A DNA stretch of 59,869 nucleotides from Candidatus Syntrophosphaera sp. (GTDB lineage Bacteria; Cloacimonadota; Cloacimonadia; Cloacimonadales; Cloacimonadaceae): positions 1 to 59,869 of the forward strand of contig JAHYIU010000004.1 of NCBI GenBank assembly GCA_019429425.1, in the 5' to 3' direction. Numbering within the stretch: the stretch's first letter is position 1; each line of letters begins with the position of its first letter. The notes below the pieces were generated by a model. That model saw only the letters and a program-made list of their open reading frames with translations, was not told where the DNA came from and ran no database searches. The translations under genes and the position numbers were made by a program. Below are positions 1 to 9,628 of the stretch, piece by piece.

Positions 1-2148
1 TCACTGCTGACCACGGTAGCAGGATTGAGTTACACGGATAACTCGGTTGTCAATGGCACCACCTATGCCTATTATCTGAAAGCTGTGTATACCGGCGGAG
101 AGTCCGATCCCACGGCAACGGTTTATGCCACTCCCAATCCGGTCACCTCAGTCATTCTGGGGAACGGTACATTGTTTACCGGATCTTTGGAAGGCAGCCC
201 CATAAACATCTGGTATCGCAGCCTGCACGGCCAGTCTGTCTACACGGCTGCAGAATTGAACTCGGCAGGAGTTGTTGGCCCAACCGAATTCACCGAATTG
301 GGATTTTATGTCAATACCCCGCCCAATCTGGCTTTACCCAGTTTCACCGTGCGCATGAAGCATACTACAGCCACAAACGTAGCAAGCTGGCAGACTGCCA
401 CTGGCATGGTAACTGTTTATAGCTCAAATTCATACATGCCTGTTGCTGGTGGCTACGACATGCTTACTCTGGATACTCCTTTCTTGTGGAACGGGATCGA
501 CAACATCGTGATTGATACAGCTTTCGACAGAGTTTCCGCCTATTCCCAATCTGGCACTGTCCAATACACATCAGTAACATCAGGCTATCGCTATGTTCGC
601 GATGATTACAGCGACCAGACCAATGTATTTTCTGGAGGTAGTATTTCAAGTTACCGTCCGAACGTCCAACTCACATTTTTAGTGGAAGAACCCTCTGCCC
701 CTGAGATCGTTGTTTCCCACACCAGTATGGATTTTGGAGCGCTCGCGGCAGGCAGCATCAGTGTGCTTCCTTTCGCCATCCAAAATATTGGAGATGCGGC
801 CCTAACCGGGACGATCACCACACCCGCGGGTTATTCCATTGCTGAAGAGTCCCGCTCGGCCCAGATCACCAGATCAACCCTCAGAACTGCAGGAACGGAT
901 CGGAATACGATCAACTTCACGATTGGTGCCGGATCTGAAGCGGTGTTCAATCTCACCCTCGCTCCCACTGCAGTGGGCAGTTACAATGGTAACGTTGTGA
1001 TCAACAGCAACGACGCGGACGAGCCCACCGTCAACATATACGTGACTGGAAGCGCTTTCATCCCCCCCACGATATCGATTGACAACGGCACTTTAACGAC
1101 AGTTCTTACCATTGGCGAAACTGGCACGGACAGCTTCACGATCAGCAATGTGGGCAGCCAGGATCTCACCTACACTCTGCAGGAATCCCCGGCTGTGGAT
1201 TGGTTCAGCGCTGCGCCCCTGTCCGGGACTATTATCGGCAACGCATCGCAATTGGCCACGGGTTCTTTCTCCGCGGATGGCATGGTTCCCGGTATCTATG
1301 AAACCTCTCTGCTGCTTGATTCCAATGATCCCGAAACTCCGCAGTTGATTGTCGGGGTGGAGATACAGGTAGTAAACACGATTCCCGCCATCGCATTGCC
1401 GGATTCATTTGAATTCGACATGAACGGCAGCCTGCTTGTTGACTTCACTCCCTATGTGGATGATGTTGACGCTCAGGCCCTGATCCTGGATTATAGCGGA
1501 AACAACAATGTCCTGGTCTCCATTGACGGCATGACGGTCACCTTCACTGCCATGTCTGGCTGGTATGGGACAGAGGAACTCAGCTTCTCGGTTTATGATG
1601 GTTATGACTATGCTTACGACACAGTGGCGGTCACGGTCAACTTCGTCAACACGGCCCCCACGATCGTACTTCCGGACTCATTTGAATTCGACATGAACGG
1701 CAGCCTGCTTGTTGACTTCACTCCCTATGTGGATGATGTTGACGCTCAGGCCCTGATCCTGGATTATAGCGGAAACACCAATGTCCTGGTCTCAATTGAC
1801 GGCATGGCGGTCACCTTCACTGCCATGTCTGGCTGGTACGGAACCGAGGAGATTGTATTTTCGGTTTATGACGGCTATGCCTATTCCTATGATTCTGTTT
1901 TGGTTACGGTCAATCTGGACTATTTGGGCACGCCGCTGATCAGCCAGATCGACAGGTCTGCCTATGGAGTAACGATCTTTTGGGAGCCCGTTGCCAATGC
2001 CACTGAATATTATGTCTATAGAGCGTTTGAGCCTTTTGGAGACTACTTGTTCCTCGCCACAACCAATCAGACCAGTTTTGAGGATGCCGAAGACCATAGC
2101 ATGGCCTTCTACAAGGTGATAGCCGTCAATAATCCGCCGCTCAAATAA
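1..2148 (+). CDS. Large exported FnIII/Ig-like modular protein, C-terminal part (partial)
   Basis: The frame is open from base 1, so the N-terminus lies outside the window and about 715 residues are visible. In order one sees the end of an FnIII repeat, a 170-residue beta-rich domain (GNGT start, about nt 160-690), an ASPM-SPD-2-Hydin-like domain (about 700-1060), a BACON-like domain with the WFSA motif (about 1070-1370), two almost identical Ig/cadherin-like repeats, and a final FnIII-like module ending in NNPPLK. The same order of modules closes the next gene, so the two are tandem paralogs. No enzyme domain is visible in this part. The role is probably cell-surface or secreted; nothing points to a specific substrate. 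A strong terminator follows. Confidence 0.8.
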   Translation, partial: SLLTTVAGLSYTDNSVVNGTTYAYYLKAVYTGGESDPTATVYATPNPVTSVILGNGTLFTGSLEGSPINIWYRSLHGQSVYTAAELNSAGVVGPTEFTELGFYVNTPPNLALPSFTVRMKHTTATNVASWQTATGMVTVYSSNSYMPVAGGYDMLTLDTPFLWNGIDNIVIDTAFDRVSAYSQSGTVQYTSVTSGYRYVRDDYSDQTNVFSGGSISSYRPNVQLTFLVEEPSAPEIVVSHTSMDFGALAAGSISVLPFAIQNIGDAALTGTITTPAGYSIAEESRSAQITRSTLRTAGTDRNTINFTIGAGSEAVFNLTLAPTAVGSYNGNVVINSNDADEPTVNIYVTGSAFIPPTISIDNGTLTTVLTIGETGTDSFTISNVGSQDLTYTLQESPAVDWFSAAPLSGTIIGNASQLATGSFSADGMVPGIYETSLLLDSNDPETPQLIVGVEIQVVNTIPAIALPDSFEFDMNGSLLVDFTPYVDDVDAQALILDYSGNNNVLVSIDGMTVTFTAMSGWYGTEELSFSVYDGYDYAYDTVAVTVNFVNTAPTIVLPDSFEFDMNGSLLVDFTPYVDDVDAQALILDYSGNTNVLVSIDGMAVTFTAMSGWYGTEEIVFSVYDGYAYSYDSVLVTVNLDYLGTPLISQIDRSAYGVTIFWEPVANATEYYVYRAFEPFGDYLFLATTNQTSFEDAEDHSMAFYKVIAVNNPPLK
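1408..1863 (+). repeat. In-frame tandem duplication of an Ig-like module (273-bp period)
   Basis: The segments beginning at 1408 and 1681 are offset by exactly 273 bp (91 codons). They are identical at DNA level for nearly the first 100 bases and differ at only a few positions over the next 80. Near identity including third codon positions suggests a recent duplication or gene conversion. The paralog at 2344-9225 has only one such module. Confidence 0.9.
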
Positions 2149-2177
2149 ACTTGATCCCAAAACAAAAGAATTGCCGA

Positions 2178-2229
2178 GCCTGGTTTCGAGCCTCTTGCCA
2201 TAAGCAAGGCTGTTGAAACCAGGCTTTTT
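2178..2229 (+). terminator. Rho-independent terminator
   Basis: A 10-bp perfect stem (GCCTGGTTTC with GAAACCAGGC) contains a nested inner hairpin around GCAAG/CTTGC and is followed directly by five T residues. It lies 30 bases after the stop of the first gene. Confidence 0.85.
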
Positions 2230-2343
2230 CCTGTCCTGATATTTTTCCCTCACGCCCAAGATCAAAAAAAATCACGTTTTGCACCGCTGCTTGCTTCATT
2301 TGGCATTCAGCAAATATTTTCAATCTACAATTGAGGTTCTCGT

Positions 2344-5300
2344 ATGAAAAAAGTCAATCCAATATGGCTGACCATAGCCATGCTCGCATTGATTCCCCTG
2401 TCCCTGTTTTCCCAAACACTGCAGGCGGAATCCGCCTTCAGCATCACCAGAAGTTCCGGCGACGGAATCCAGATCAGGTTCGATCTGCCCCAGTGGAAGC
2501 TGGAAAGAGTTGAGCGCGGAGGCGAAACCCTGCACAAGGTAAGCGTCGCCGGCGCTCAGTATATTTTCATCGATGAAGAGGAAACCCTGCCCGTTTTTGC
2601 CACCATGGTCGCGATCCCCTACAGTGGCGGCGTTTCTCTCAATCTGCTGGGCAGCGAGTCGCAATCCAGCGACCAGGTCAGGCTGGATTTCGACGCGGCT
2701 CTCACTGCCGAAAGAAACAACGGCAGGTACGCATCAGAGCTGTACCCAGCGGACCAGGTCCTCATCTCCGAACCTCAGGTACTGCGCGATTTCCGGGTGG
2801 TGAGCCTCAACATCTATCCCTTCCAATACGATCAGGCCAGCAGGCAGCTCATAGTCCGCCAGAACGTGGATATCAGGATCGATTTTAATAGCAGCCCTTC
2901 GCTCAACGAGATCGCTCCCCCGCAAAGCTATTCCAGCGCTTTTGAGAGGATCTACCGCGGCCTGATCCTCAATTACGACCAAATGACGGACCGCACCCTA
3001 ACTTACAGCAGCCCCCGCATGCTGGTCATCTACGGCAACTACAGCGATACGGCCTATCTCAACAAGGTAAATGAATATGTGAATTGGAAGAGGCAGAAGG
3101 GTTTCATTGTCAATTCCGTAAGCACCGCCACGGCCGGGACCACCTACACCGCCATCAAGACATATATCCAGAATCAATACAACAATCTGGCCACCCGGCC
3201 GGATTACATTGTCCTGATCGGTGACGTCACCGGCAGCATGGCTGTCCCTACCTACAACAGTTATATAGATTATTATTACACCTGGCTGGCCGGCGGGGAC
3301 AACTTGGGCGACGTGATCATCGGCCGCATTTCAGTGGAAACCACAGAGCAGATGATCAATTACATGGCCAAGATCAGCTCGTTTGAGCAGCAATTGAATC
3401 CCGATACCGCCAGTTGGCTGAACAAAATGGTCCTGGTGGGAGATTCAGCCTCTTCAGGGATATCGACCATTTACACCAATGAATACATTTACGACACGTC
3501 CCTGCATGTAAACCCGGATTACACCTATACCAAGGTCTACGGTTCCAGCCCCAGTTCGGCCACGATCAACGCGGCGATCAACCAGGGCGTGGCCTTTTAC
3601 AACTATCGTGGCTACATCGGCATGAGCGGCTGGCCTTCCACCATGAGCTCCATGAACAACGCCTACAGGTTGTTTCACGCAGTGTTCATAACTTGCAGCA
3701 CTGGCACTTTCGGAAGTGGAACCAGCACGACCGAAGCAGTGGTGAGATACGGTTCCGCAGCCACCCTGGGCGGAGCGGTCACAGCTATAGGCATGGCTAC
3801 TTCGAGCACCCACACACCGATGAACAATTGCCTGGATGTGGGCATCTTCCACGGCATCTATCCTCTCGGAATGAGGGACATGGGCGAAGCAATGCTCTAC
3901 GGAAAACTGTATCTCAATGCTGTTTACGGAGTGAGCAATGCGACCCAGGCCTACAACTTTGCCGGATATTGCAACATCATGGGCGATCCCAGCGCCGCCG
4001 TCTACGTCGGAATGCCCTCCAGTTTCAGCATCGAAGCTCCGGACATCCTGGCTGCGGGCACCGCAAACATGGGGGTTACTGTGAGGAACTCCATCAATCA
4101 GCCCGTGGAAGGTGTTTCCGTTTCCCTGACCAACACTTCCGGATTGCAGGTCCTGGCTTTCACCAACGCGGATGGTTTCGCGATGCTGGAATTACCTGGC
4201 ACGCTCTCCGGAAGCTTGAACCTCACCGTGAATAAAGATGGCTTCATTCCGGCTTCCCAGACGATAAGCATCAACACGGTTGGCGGAGTGGTCTATGACG
4301 ACATGGCCGTCGATGACGACCAGGACGGTTCCTCCGTCGGCAACTCAGACGGCTATGCCAATCCAGGTGAAACGATCGAGCTCTACGTTAGCCTGAAAAA
4401 CACGACTACCTCAAACGTACTGCTGACCGCAGACGTGACCTGCAACGACCCCTATGTGGGCCTCATCAGTTTCAACCGGATCGAATATGACGACATCGCC
4501 CCCGGAGATACCGGCTTGAACCTCAACGCCATTGTCTTTACCATCGATCCCAGTTGTCCCGACCAGCATCAGATAGTCTTGGAAATGTCTGTTGAAAGCA
4601 CTGCGGGAGATTGGACGGTTTATGTGCCTGTCGTGGTAAACAGCGGAAAACTGGAAATTCAAAGCTACTCGTTCGTCGGTTCCACGGGTAATCACATTTT
4701 CCCCGGAGACCAGTTTGAAATGACCTTCAGCCTCACCAATACAGGCTCGGCAGACCTGCCTGGAGTGTATGGAATCCTTAGTTCGCATGACATGTTCTTT
4801 ACGGTGCCGGACACCCTGGGTTTCTTCAACAGCATCTCCCAGGGATCTTCCGCTACCAACAGCACAGACACATTCACCGTGTTTGCCCGCAGCACCTGCG
4901 TTGACGGGATGGTTATTCCTCTTTCCCTGCGCGTGTACAACGCCGACGGCTACGAAGAGATCCTGAGCCTCACTGTCACGATTGGCCAGACCACCGTCAC
5001 CGACCCTTTGGGGCAGGACGCCTATGGTTATTTCATCTTTGACGAAGGCGACACCGCCTACGACCAATGCCCGGTTTACGATTGGATCGGCATCGCCCCG
5101 GCCGAGGGAGGTTCCGGGACCATTCTGAATCTGACCGATCCCGGAGTTTCTCACGACGAGGGTGACCAGGTGGGCGCGGTATCGATCCAGACCGTCACAT
5201 TGCCTTTTCCCTTCACTTTTTACGGGGTTACTTACTCCCAGGCCTCCATATCTTCAAATGGTTTCATCGCCTTTGGCTCCACCACGGATTCGGACTGGCG

Positions 5301-8300
5301 CAATTGGCGCTTGCCGGATGCCGGTGGCCCCAGCCCCATGATCGCCGTATTCTGGGATGACCTCCAGATCGGCGCTGGAAGCGGCGTCTATACCTATTAC
5401 AACCCCACCCTCCACTATTACATTGTGCAGTGGAACAACATGGTCTCCGGTTATGACGGCAGCTTGGAGACTTTCCAGGCGATCCTCTACGATCCTGTGT
5501 TTTACCCCACCCACACCGGCGACGGCCAGATCAAGCTGCAGTACAAGATCTTCAACAATGTGGACCTGGGCGCCGGAGACTCCTATCCCCATGGAAACTT
5601 CTGCACGATAGGCATCGAAGACCACACCGAGACTGTCGGCCTGGAATACACCTTCAATAACTCATATCCCACCGCCGCAGCGCCTTTGAGCCATGAATCG
5701 GCGCTATTCATCACCACCCGGTCTCTGATCCCTGATTATCCCTATATCGCGATCGAACAGGTCACTGTCGTCGATCCCAACGCCAACCAGCATCTGGAGC
5801 CCGGTGAGTCTGCCGAGCTGTCCATCCGGCTGGGCAACCGCGGGCTGGTGGATGCCTCCGGCGTGGCCGCGGTCCTCAGCACCAGCGACCCCTATGTCAC
5901 AATTACGTCCGCCAGCGCGGTTTACGGATTCATCGCCGCCCAGGGCAATGCCTACCCCCAAACCAACTTCGCGGTCACAGTAGCGCCAAACTGCCCAGCC
6001 AACCACTCAATCATCTTCACCCTGAACATCACTGGAGATGACGGCAACTGGAATTACAATTTCCCTCTCCTGGTATATGTCGCGGAACTGGCTTTCAGCG
6101 ACCTCATGGTGTATGACTCCAGCGGCAACCAAAACGGTATCCTCGATCCCGGCGAAACTGCCAACCTCACCATCCGCTTGAACAATATCGGCCAGATACC
6201 CTCCCTGGCGGGAACCGCCACCCTGACCTGTTCAACCCCCGGAATCACCATCAACACCGGTTCCGACACCTTCCCAGCCCTCGCCGCGGGAGACTTTGAA
6301 GTCCTCAGCTTCAACATTACCGCCTCAGCCGGCATGACCAACGGAACCCTCGTCCATCTGAACTTCACCGCGGTCGCGGGACCGGTCACTGTTTCTACCA
6401 CGGAGAACTTGGAAGTCGGGGCCCCTCTGGAAGTGATCATCGGCACCGGGACCAACAACCAGACCTATCCTCTGGACAGGTATTACAACTACTCCGCCCA
6501 CGAAGCGATTTACCTGACCTCGGAGATCGGCATGGCCGGCACATTGAAAGCCATGGCAATCTACAAGGGCTCTGGCACGGACATGAACCCCATCGATGCC
6601 GTATCCATCTATATGAAAAACACCACCGCCTCGACCCTCACTTCTGGGGATTACAGCACGGCCGGATACACATTGGTCTATAGCGGATCCTATCCCAATA
6701 ATGCGGCCTCAGGCTGGATGGAAGTGGAGTTGAATCCGATGTTCGTTTATGACGGGATATCCAATCTCGCCATCTTGATGGTGAAAGGCTATCAACAGTG
6801 GATAAGCTATTACCCCCGCTGGAATTACACCACCACTCCAACCAACCGGGCCCGCGCCAACCGCAGCGATTATTCCGCCCCCACCAACCTTTCAGCCAGT
6901 AATCTGCTACCCAATCTCCGGCTCAAGGTCTTCCCGGATTATGACATGCTCCTGCCGCCACAGGACCTGGCCGCCACGGCAAGCCACCAATCAGTGCTTC
7001 TGACTTGGTCGGCCCCGGCTTCAGGGGTTCCCTCCAGCTATAAAATATTCCGCAATTCTTCGCTGCTTACGACGGTCACCTCACTTTCCTACACCGACTT
7101 GGCCGTAACCAATGGCACCACTTACAGTTATTACCTGAAAGCTGTATATCCTGAGGGTGAATCTGATCCCAGCGAAACTGTGACCGCCACTCCGAACATG
7201 TATCCGCCCACGAACCTGACCGCGGTGGGGGGCTATGCCCTCGTCAACCTGAACTGGAATGCCGCCGCGGGGCGTGAGGAAGAGCTTTTTGCCCGCTCAG
7301 CAGAAAGGGCTGTCAGCGGTTACAGGATCTACCGGAACGGAACTCCCATCACCACGGTCACCGGGACCTCATACCAGGATACCGGCCTGACCAACGGAGT
7401 TACCTATTCCTATTACGTGACCACACTATACACCAATCCCGCCGGTGAATCCGGCCCCTCAAACACAGCCACGGCCACGCCCAGCCTGATCACCTATGTG
7501 GTGCTGGGTTCTGGCACCAATGTGAACACCACTTCCCAAAACGCGCCGATCAACATTTCCGACCGCAGTGTGCACGGCCAACTGGTATACACCGCGGCGG
7601 AACTGAATGCCGCGGGAATCACGGGCCCGGCCCTGCTTACCCAGATGGGATTCAATGTTGTGGCGTCCCCGGCCATGAACATACCGAATTTCCTGGTCCG
7701 CCTGAAACATACAACGGCCAATGATGCATCGATCTGGCACTCCGCGGATGCTCTGGAAACCGTCTATGCCAATACTTCCTACATGCCCACCGCCGGCGGC
7801 TATGACATGCTGTCTTTCACCACACCCTTCATTTGGAACGGAACGGACAACATCCTGGTCGATACCGCCTTTGGCACCCTGCCAGTGTCTGACTACTCGG
7901 GAACCCAGCAATACACGACCATGAACGCGGGCTACAGATTCGCCTGGAGCGAGGAATCGGACCAGACAAACGTCTTTTCCGGCGGCGTATTGGTCAACCG
8001 GCGCTACAACATCCGCCTGGGCTTTCAGCCGATCAGCACCGGCCCGCACATCACGGTCAACCCCACCTCCATAATCTTTGGCGCTGTTGAGGTTGGAACC
8101 ACTGCCGTGCAGCAGTTCACGATCCAGAATACCGGCGATGAACCCCTCACCGGCAATATCACCACCCCAACTGGCTACAGCGTTGCCTTGGCAGCCAGGG
8201 ATGCGGAATCTCGCCTCGGAACAGCCCCGGCCGGCAAATCCCAGCGCAACACCCTCGCCTATAATGTAGCGGCCGGCGCCACCAGCACCTTCAACCTCAC

Positions 8301-9225
8301 CTTCGCCCCCACCGCCGTGGCGATCTATCTTGGCAATCTGGCCATCACCAGCAACGACAGCAACAACCCCAGTGTGAGCATCCCGGTGAGCGGAAGCGGC
8401 ATCATTCCCCCGGCCATCTCATTGAATACCGACTCCTTGGCCAGCGTTCTGGACTACGGCGGGGAAAGCACGGACAGCTTCGTTATCAGCAATACCGGCG
8501 GCCAGACCCTCAGCTTCTCGATCACGGAATCGCCCTCGGTGGTTTGGTTTAGCGCCAATCCAACCTCAGGAAACATAGCTCCCGGCGGCAGCCAAACCGT
8601 TACGGGCTCTTTTTCCGCGTCAGGAATGTCTCCTGGAACTTATCACACCACCCTGCTGATCAATTCCAATGATCCCTACGATCCGGAAGTGGAGGTCGAG
8701 GTTGACCTGAATGTGAATAACAGCCTGCCCACCATCGTCCTGCCGGATGAATTCAGCTTCGATGAAGGCGGGACCCTGATCGTGGATTTCGATCCCTACG
8801 TGAACGACCTGAACAATCAGGCCCTTGTCCTCTCCTGTAGCGGCAATACGAACGTCTTGGTGGACATCAACAACCTCATCGTCACCTTCAGCGCCACGCC
8901 CGGCTGGAGCGGAACGGAAACGCTCACTTTCACCGTCAGCGACGGCATTGACGAAGCTTCGGACACAGTGATCGTCACCGTGATCCCCACCACCATTCCG
9001 GTTCCGGAGATAACGGGCATCACGAGTTCCGCAACAGGAGTAACAATCCAATGGAGCAGCGTGACAGGCGCCACCGAATACCACATCTACCGGTCAGCCG
9101 ATCCCTACGGCACCTTTGTCTACTTGGATTCCACCACCCTGACCTCTTACGAGGACACCCAGGTTTCCGGAAAAGCCTTCTACAGGGTGGTTGCGGTAAG
9201 CAATCCGCCCGTCCGGAAGAACTGA
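2344..9225 (+). CDS. Giant C25 (gingipain-like) exported protein, 2293 aa, catalytic His apparently lost
   Basis: A signal peptide (about residues 1-25) is followed by a gingipain-type pro-region and a C25 peptidase-like domain (about 225-560). Next come an Ig-like domain (about 560-645), CARDB-like domains, a beta domain with SSNGFIAFG (about 880-1120), two more CARDB-like domains, a GTGT beta domain (about 1370-1530), FnIII repeats (from about 1538), a second GSGT domain, a Hydin-like domain (about 1900), a BACON-like domain (about 2035), an Ig-like module (about 2129) and a terminal FnIII (about 2218). The nucleophile-type Cys is present (ITCSTG, Cys451). Where gingipains carry the GHG histidine, the sequence is NYRGYIG with Tyr424, so proteolysis is doubtful. 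There is no FlgD-type tail. The last 700 residues parallel the preceding gene. Family placement is firm; activity is uncertain. Confidence 0.85.
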   Translation: MKKVNPIWLTIAMLALIPLSLFSQTLQAESAFSITRSSGDGIQIRFDLPQWKLERVERGGETLHKVSVAGAQYIFIDEEETLPVFATMVAIPYSGGVSLNLLGSESQSSDQVRLDFDAALTAERNNGRYASELYPADQVLISEPQVLRDFRVVSLNIYPFQYDQASRQLIVRQNVDIRIDFNSSPSLNEIAPPQSYSSAFERIYRGLILNYDQMTDRTLTYSSPRMLVIYGNYSDTAYLNKVNEYVNWKRQKGFIVNSVSTATAGTTYTAIKTYIQNQYNNLATRPDYIVLIGDVTGSMAVPTYNSYIDYYYTWLAGGDNLGDVIIGRISVETTEQMINYMAKISSFEQQLNPDTASWLNKMVLVGDSASSGISTIYTNEYIYDTSLHVNPDYTYTKVYGSSPSSATINAAINQGVAFYNYRGYIGMSGWPSTMSSMNNAYRLFHAVFITCSTGTFGSGTSTTEAVVRYGSAATLGGAVTAIGMATSSTHTPMNNCLDVGIFHGIYPLGMRDMGEAMLYGKLYLNAVYGVSNATQAYNFAGYCNIMGDPSAAVYVGMPSSFSIEAPDILAAGTANMGVTVRNSINQPVEGVSVSLTNTSGLQVLAFTNADGFAMLELPGTLSGSLNLTVNKDGFIPASQTISINTVGGVVYDDMAVDDDQDGSSVGNSDGYANPGETIELYVSLKNTTTSNVLLTADVTCNDPYVGLISFNRIEYDDIAPGDTGLNLNAIVFTIDPSCPDQHQIVLEMSVESTAGDWTVYVPVVVNSGKLEIQSYSFVGSTGNHIFPGDQFEMTFSLTNTGSADLPGVYGILSSHDMFFTVPDTLGFFNSISQGSSATNSTDTFTVFARSTCVDGMVIPLSLRVYNADGYEEILSLTVTIGQTTVTDPLGQDAYGYFIFDEGDTAYDQCPVYDWIGIAPAEGGSGTILNLTDPGVSHDEGDQVGAVSIQTVTLPFPFTFYGVTYSQASISSNGFIAFGSTTDSDWRNWRLPDAGGPSPMIAVFWDDLQIGAGSGVYTYYNPTLHYYIVQWNNMVSGYDGSLETFQAILYDPVFYPTHTGDGQIKLQYKIFNNVDLGAGDSYPHGNFCTIGIEDHTETVGLEYTFNNSYPTAAAPLSHESALFITTRSLIPDYPYIAIEQVTVVDPNANQHLEPGESAELSIRLGNRGLVDASGVAAVLSTSDPYVTITSASAVYGFIAAQGNAYPQTNFAVTVAPNCPANHSIIFTLNITGDDGNWNYNFPLLVYVAELAFSDLMVYDSSGNQNGILDPGETANLTIRLNNIGQIPSLAGTATLTCSTPGITINTGSDTFPALAAGDFEVLSFNITASAGMTNGTLVHLNFTAVAGPVTVSTTENLEVGAPLEVIIGTGTNNQTYPLDRYYNYSAHEAIYLTSEIGMAGTLKAMAIYKGSGTDMNPIDAVSIYMKNTTASTLTSGDYSTAGYTLVYSGSYPNNAASGWMEVELNPMFVYDGISNLAILMVKGYQQWISYYPRWNYTTTPTNRARANRSDYSAPTNLSASNLLPNLRLKVFPDYDMLLPPQDLAATASHQSVLLTWSAPASGVPSSYKIFRNSSLLTTVTSLSYTDLAVTNGTTYSYYLKAVYPEGESDPSETVTATPNMYPPTNLTAVGGYALVNLNWNAAAGREEELFARSAERAVSGYRIYRNGTPITTVTGTSYQDTGLTNGVTYSYYVTTLYTNPAGESGPSNTATATPSLITYVVLGSGTNVNTTSQNAPINISDRSVHGQLVYTAAELNAAGITGPALLTQMGFNVVASPAMNIPNFLVRLKHTTANDASIWHSADALETVYANTSYMPTAGGYDMLSFTTPFIWNGTDNILVDTAFGTLPVSDYSGTQQYTTMNAGYRFAWSEESDQTNVFSGGVLVNRRYNIRLGFQPISTGPHITVNPTSIIFGAVEVGTTAVQQFTIQNTGDEPLTGNITTPTGYSVALAARDAESRLGTAPAGKSQRNTLAYNVAAGATSTFNLTFAPTAVAIYLGNLAITSNDSNNPSVSIPVSGSGIIPPAISLNTDSLASVLDYGGESTDSFVISNTGGQTLSFSITESPSVVWFSANPTSGNIAPGGSQTVTGSFSASGMSPGTYHTTLLINSNDPYDPEVEVEVDLNVNNSLPTIVLPDEFSFDEGGTLIVDFDPYVNDLNNQALVLSCSGNTNVLVDINNLIVTFSATPGWSGTETLTFTVSDGIDEASDTVIVTVIPTTIPVPEITGITSSATGVTIQWSSVTGATEYHIYRSADPYGTFVYLDSTTLTSYEDTQVSGKAFYRVVAVSNPPVRKN

Positions 9226-9248
9226 TAACTTAAAGCCCCTTGGGCATG

Positions 9249-9301
9249 ACCGGCCCCGTCCCACCCGTGCTTTGGCATGAGGAAGGCGGGGCCGGTTTTT
9301 T
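9249..9301 (+). terminator. Rho-independent terminator
   Basis: A GC-rich stem (CCGGCCCCG with CGGGGCCGG) with a long loop is followed by six T residues, 25 bases after the stop of the giant C25 gene. Confidence 0.8.
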
Positions 9302-9325
9302 CCTCATTCTCCAATGTTCACCGCC

Positions 9326-9408
9326 CTCCTTATCATTACGGTGTCAATACGGACTCATTACGGACTTTGTCCGTAATGAGTCCGTATTGACACCGTATTG
9401 ATAAGGGG
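9326..9408. repeat. Dispersed long palindrome, copy 1
   Basis: About 40-bp arms meet at a GGAC-TTT-GTCC centre (position 9367). Each arm holds three 11-bp-spaced copies of TCAWTACGG. There is one mismatch in the outermost unit. It lies between the convergent 3' ends of the C25 gene and the pyridoxamine kinase gene and is flanked on the right by AGCCAT. The rest of the 9302-9628 gap holds only the short repeat pair listed next. Confidence 0.9.
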
Positions 9409-9485
9409 AGCCATAGGGGATGGAAACCGGCGGGAAAATAGCTTGAAAGCTGGCCAGTAAAGGAAAAATAAACGTTTCGGGATAA

Positions 9486-9600
9486 GATCTATCGCGGCCT
9501 CCGGGACTCAATAATCTTTTCGGCTCTCTTTCCACTTCCAATACGTGGGGCTGACGCGCCCAACGCTATGATCTGTCGCCCCTCCGGGGCTCATATCTTT
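9486..9600. repeat. Two degenerate copies of a ~31-bp direct repeat
   Basis: The segments 9486-9519 and 9570-9600 share the pattern GATCTRTCGC, then CCTCCGGGRCTCA, then ATCTTT, with a period of 84 bases. No reading frame or hairpin explains it. Confidence 0.5.
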
Positions 9601-9628
9601 ATCATGACCACCTTAAACGGTTGTTCCC

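Noticed and set aside
9344-9541. Short minus-strand frame running through palindrome copy 1
   Set aside because: Its C-terminal part is just the translation of the palindrome, and the same peptide appears at palindrome copy 4 (about 44750), so it is a repeat artefact.
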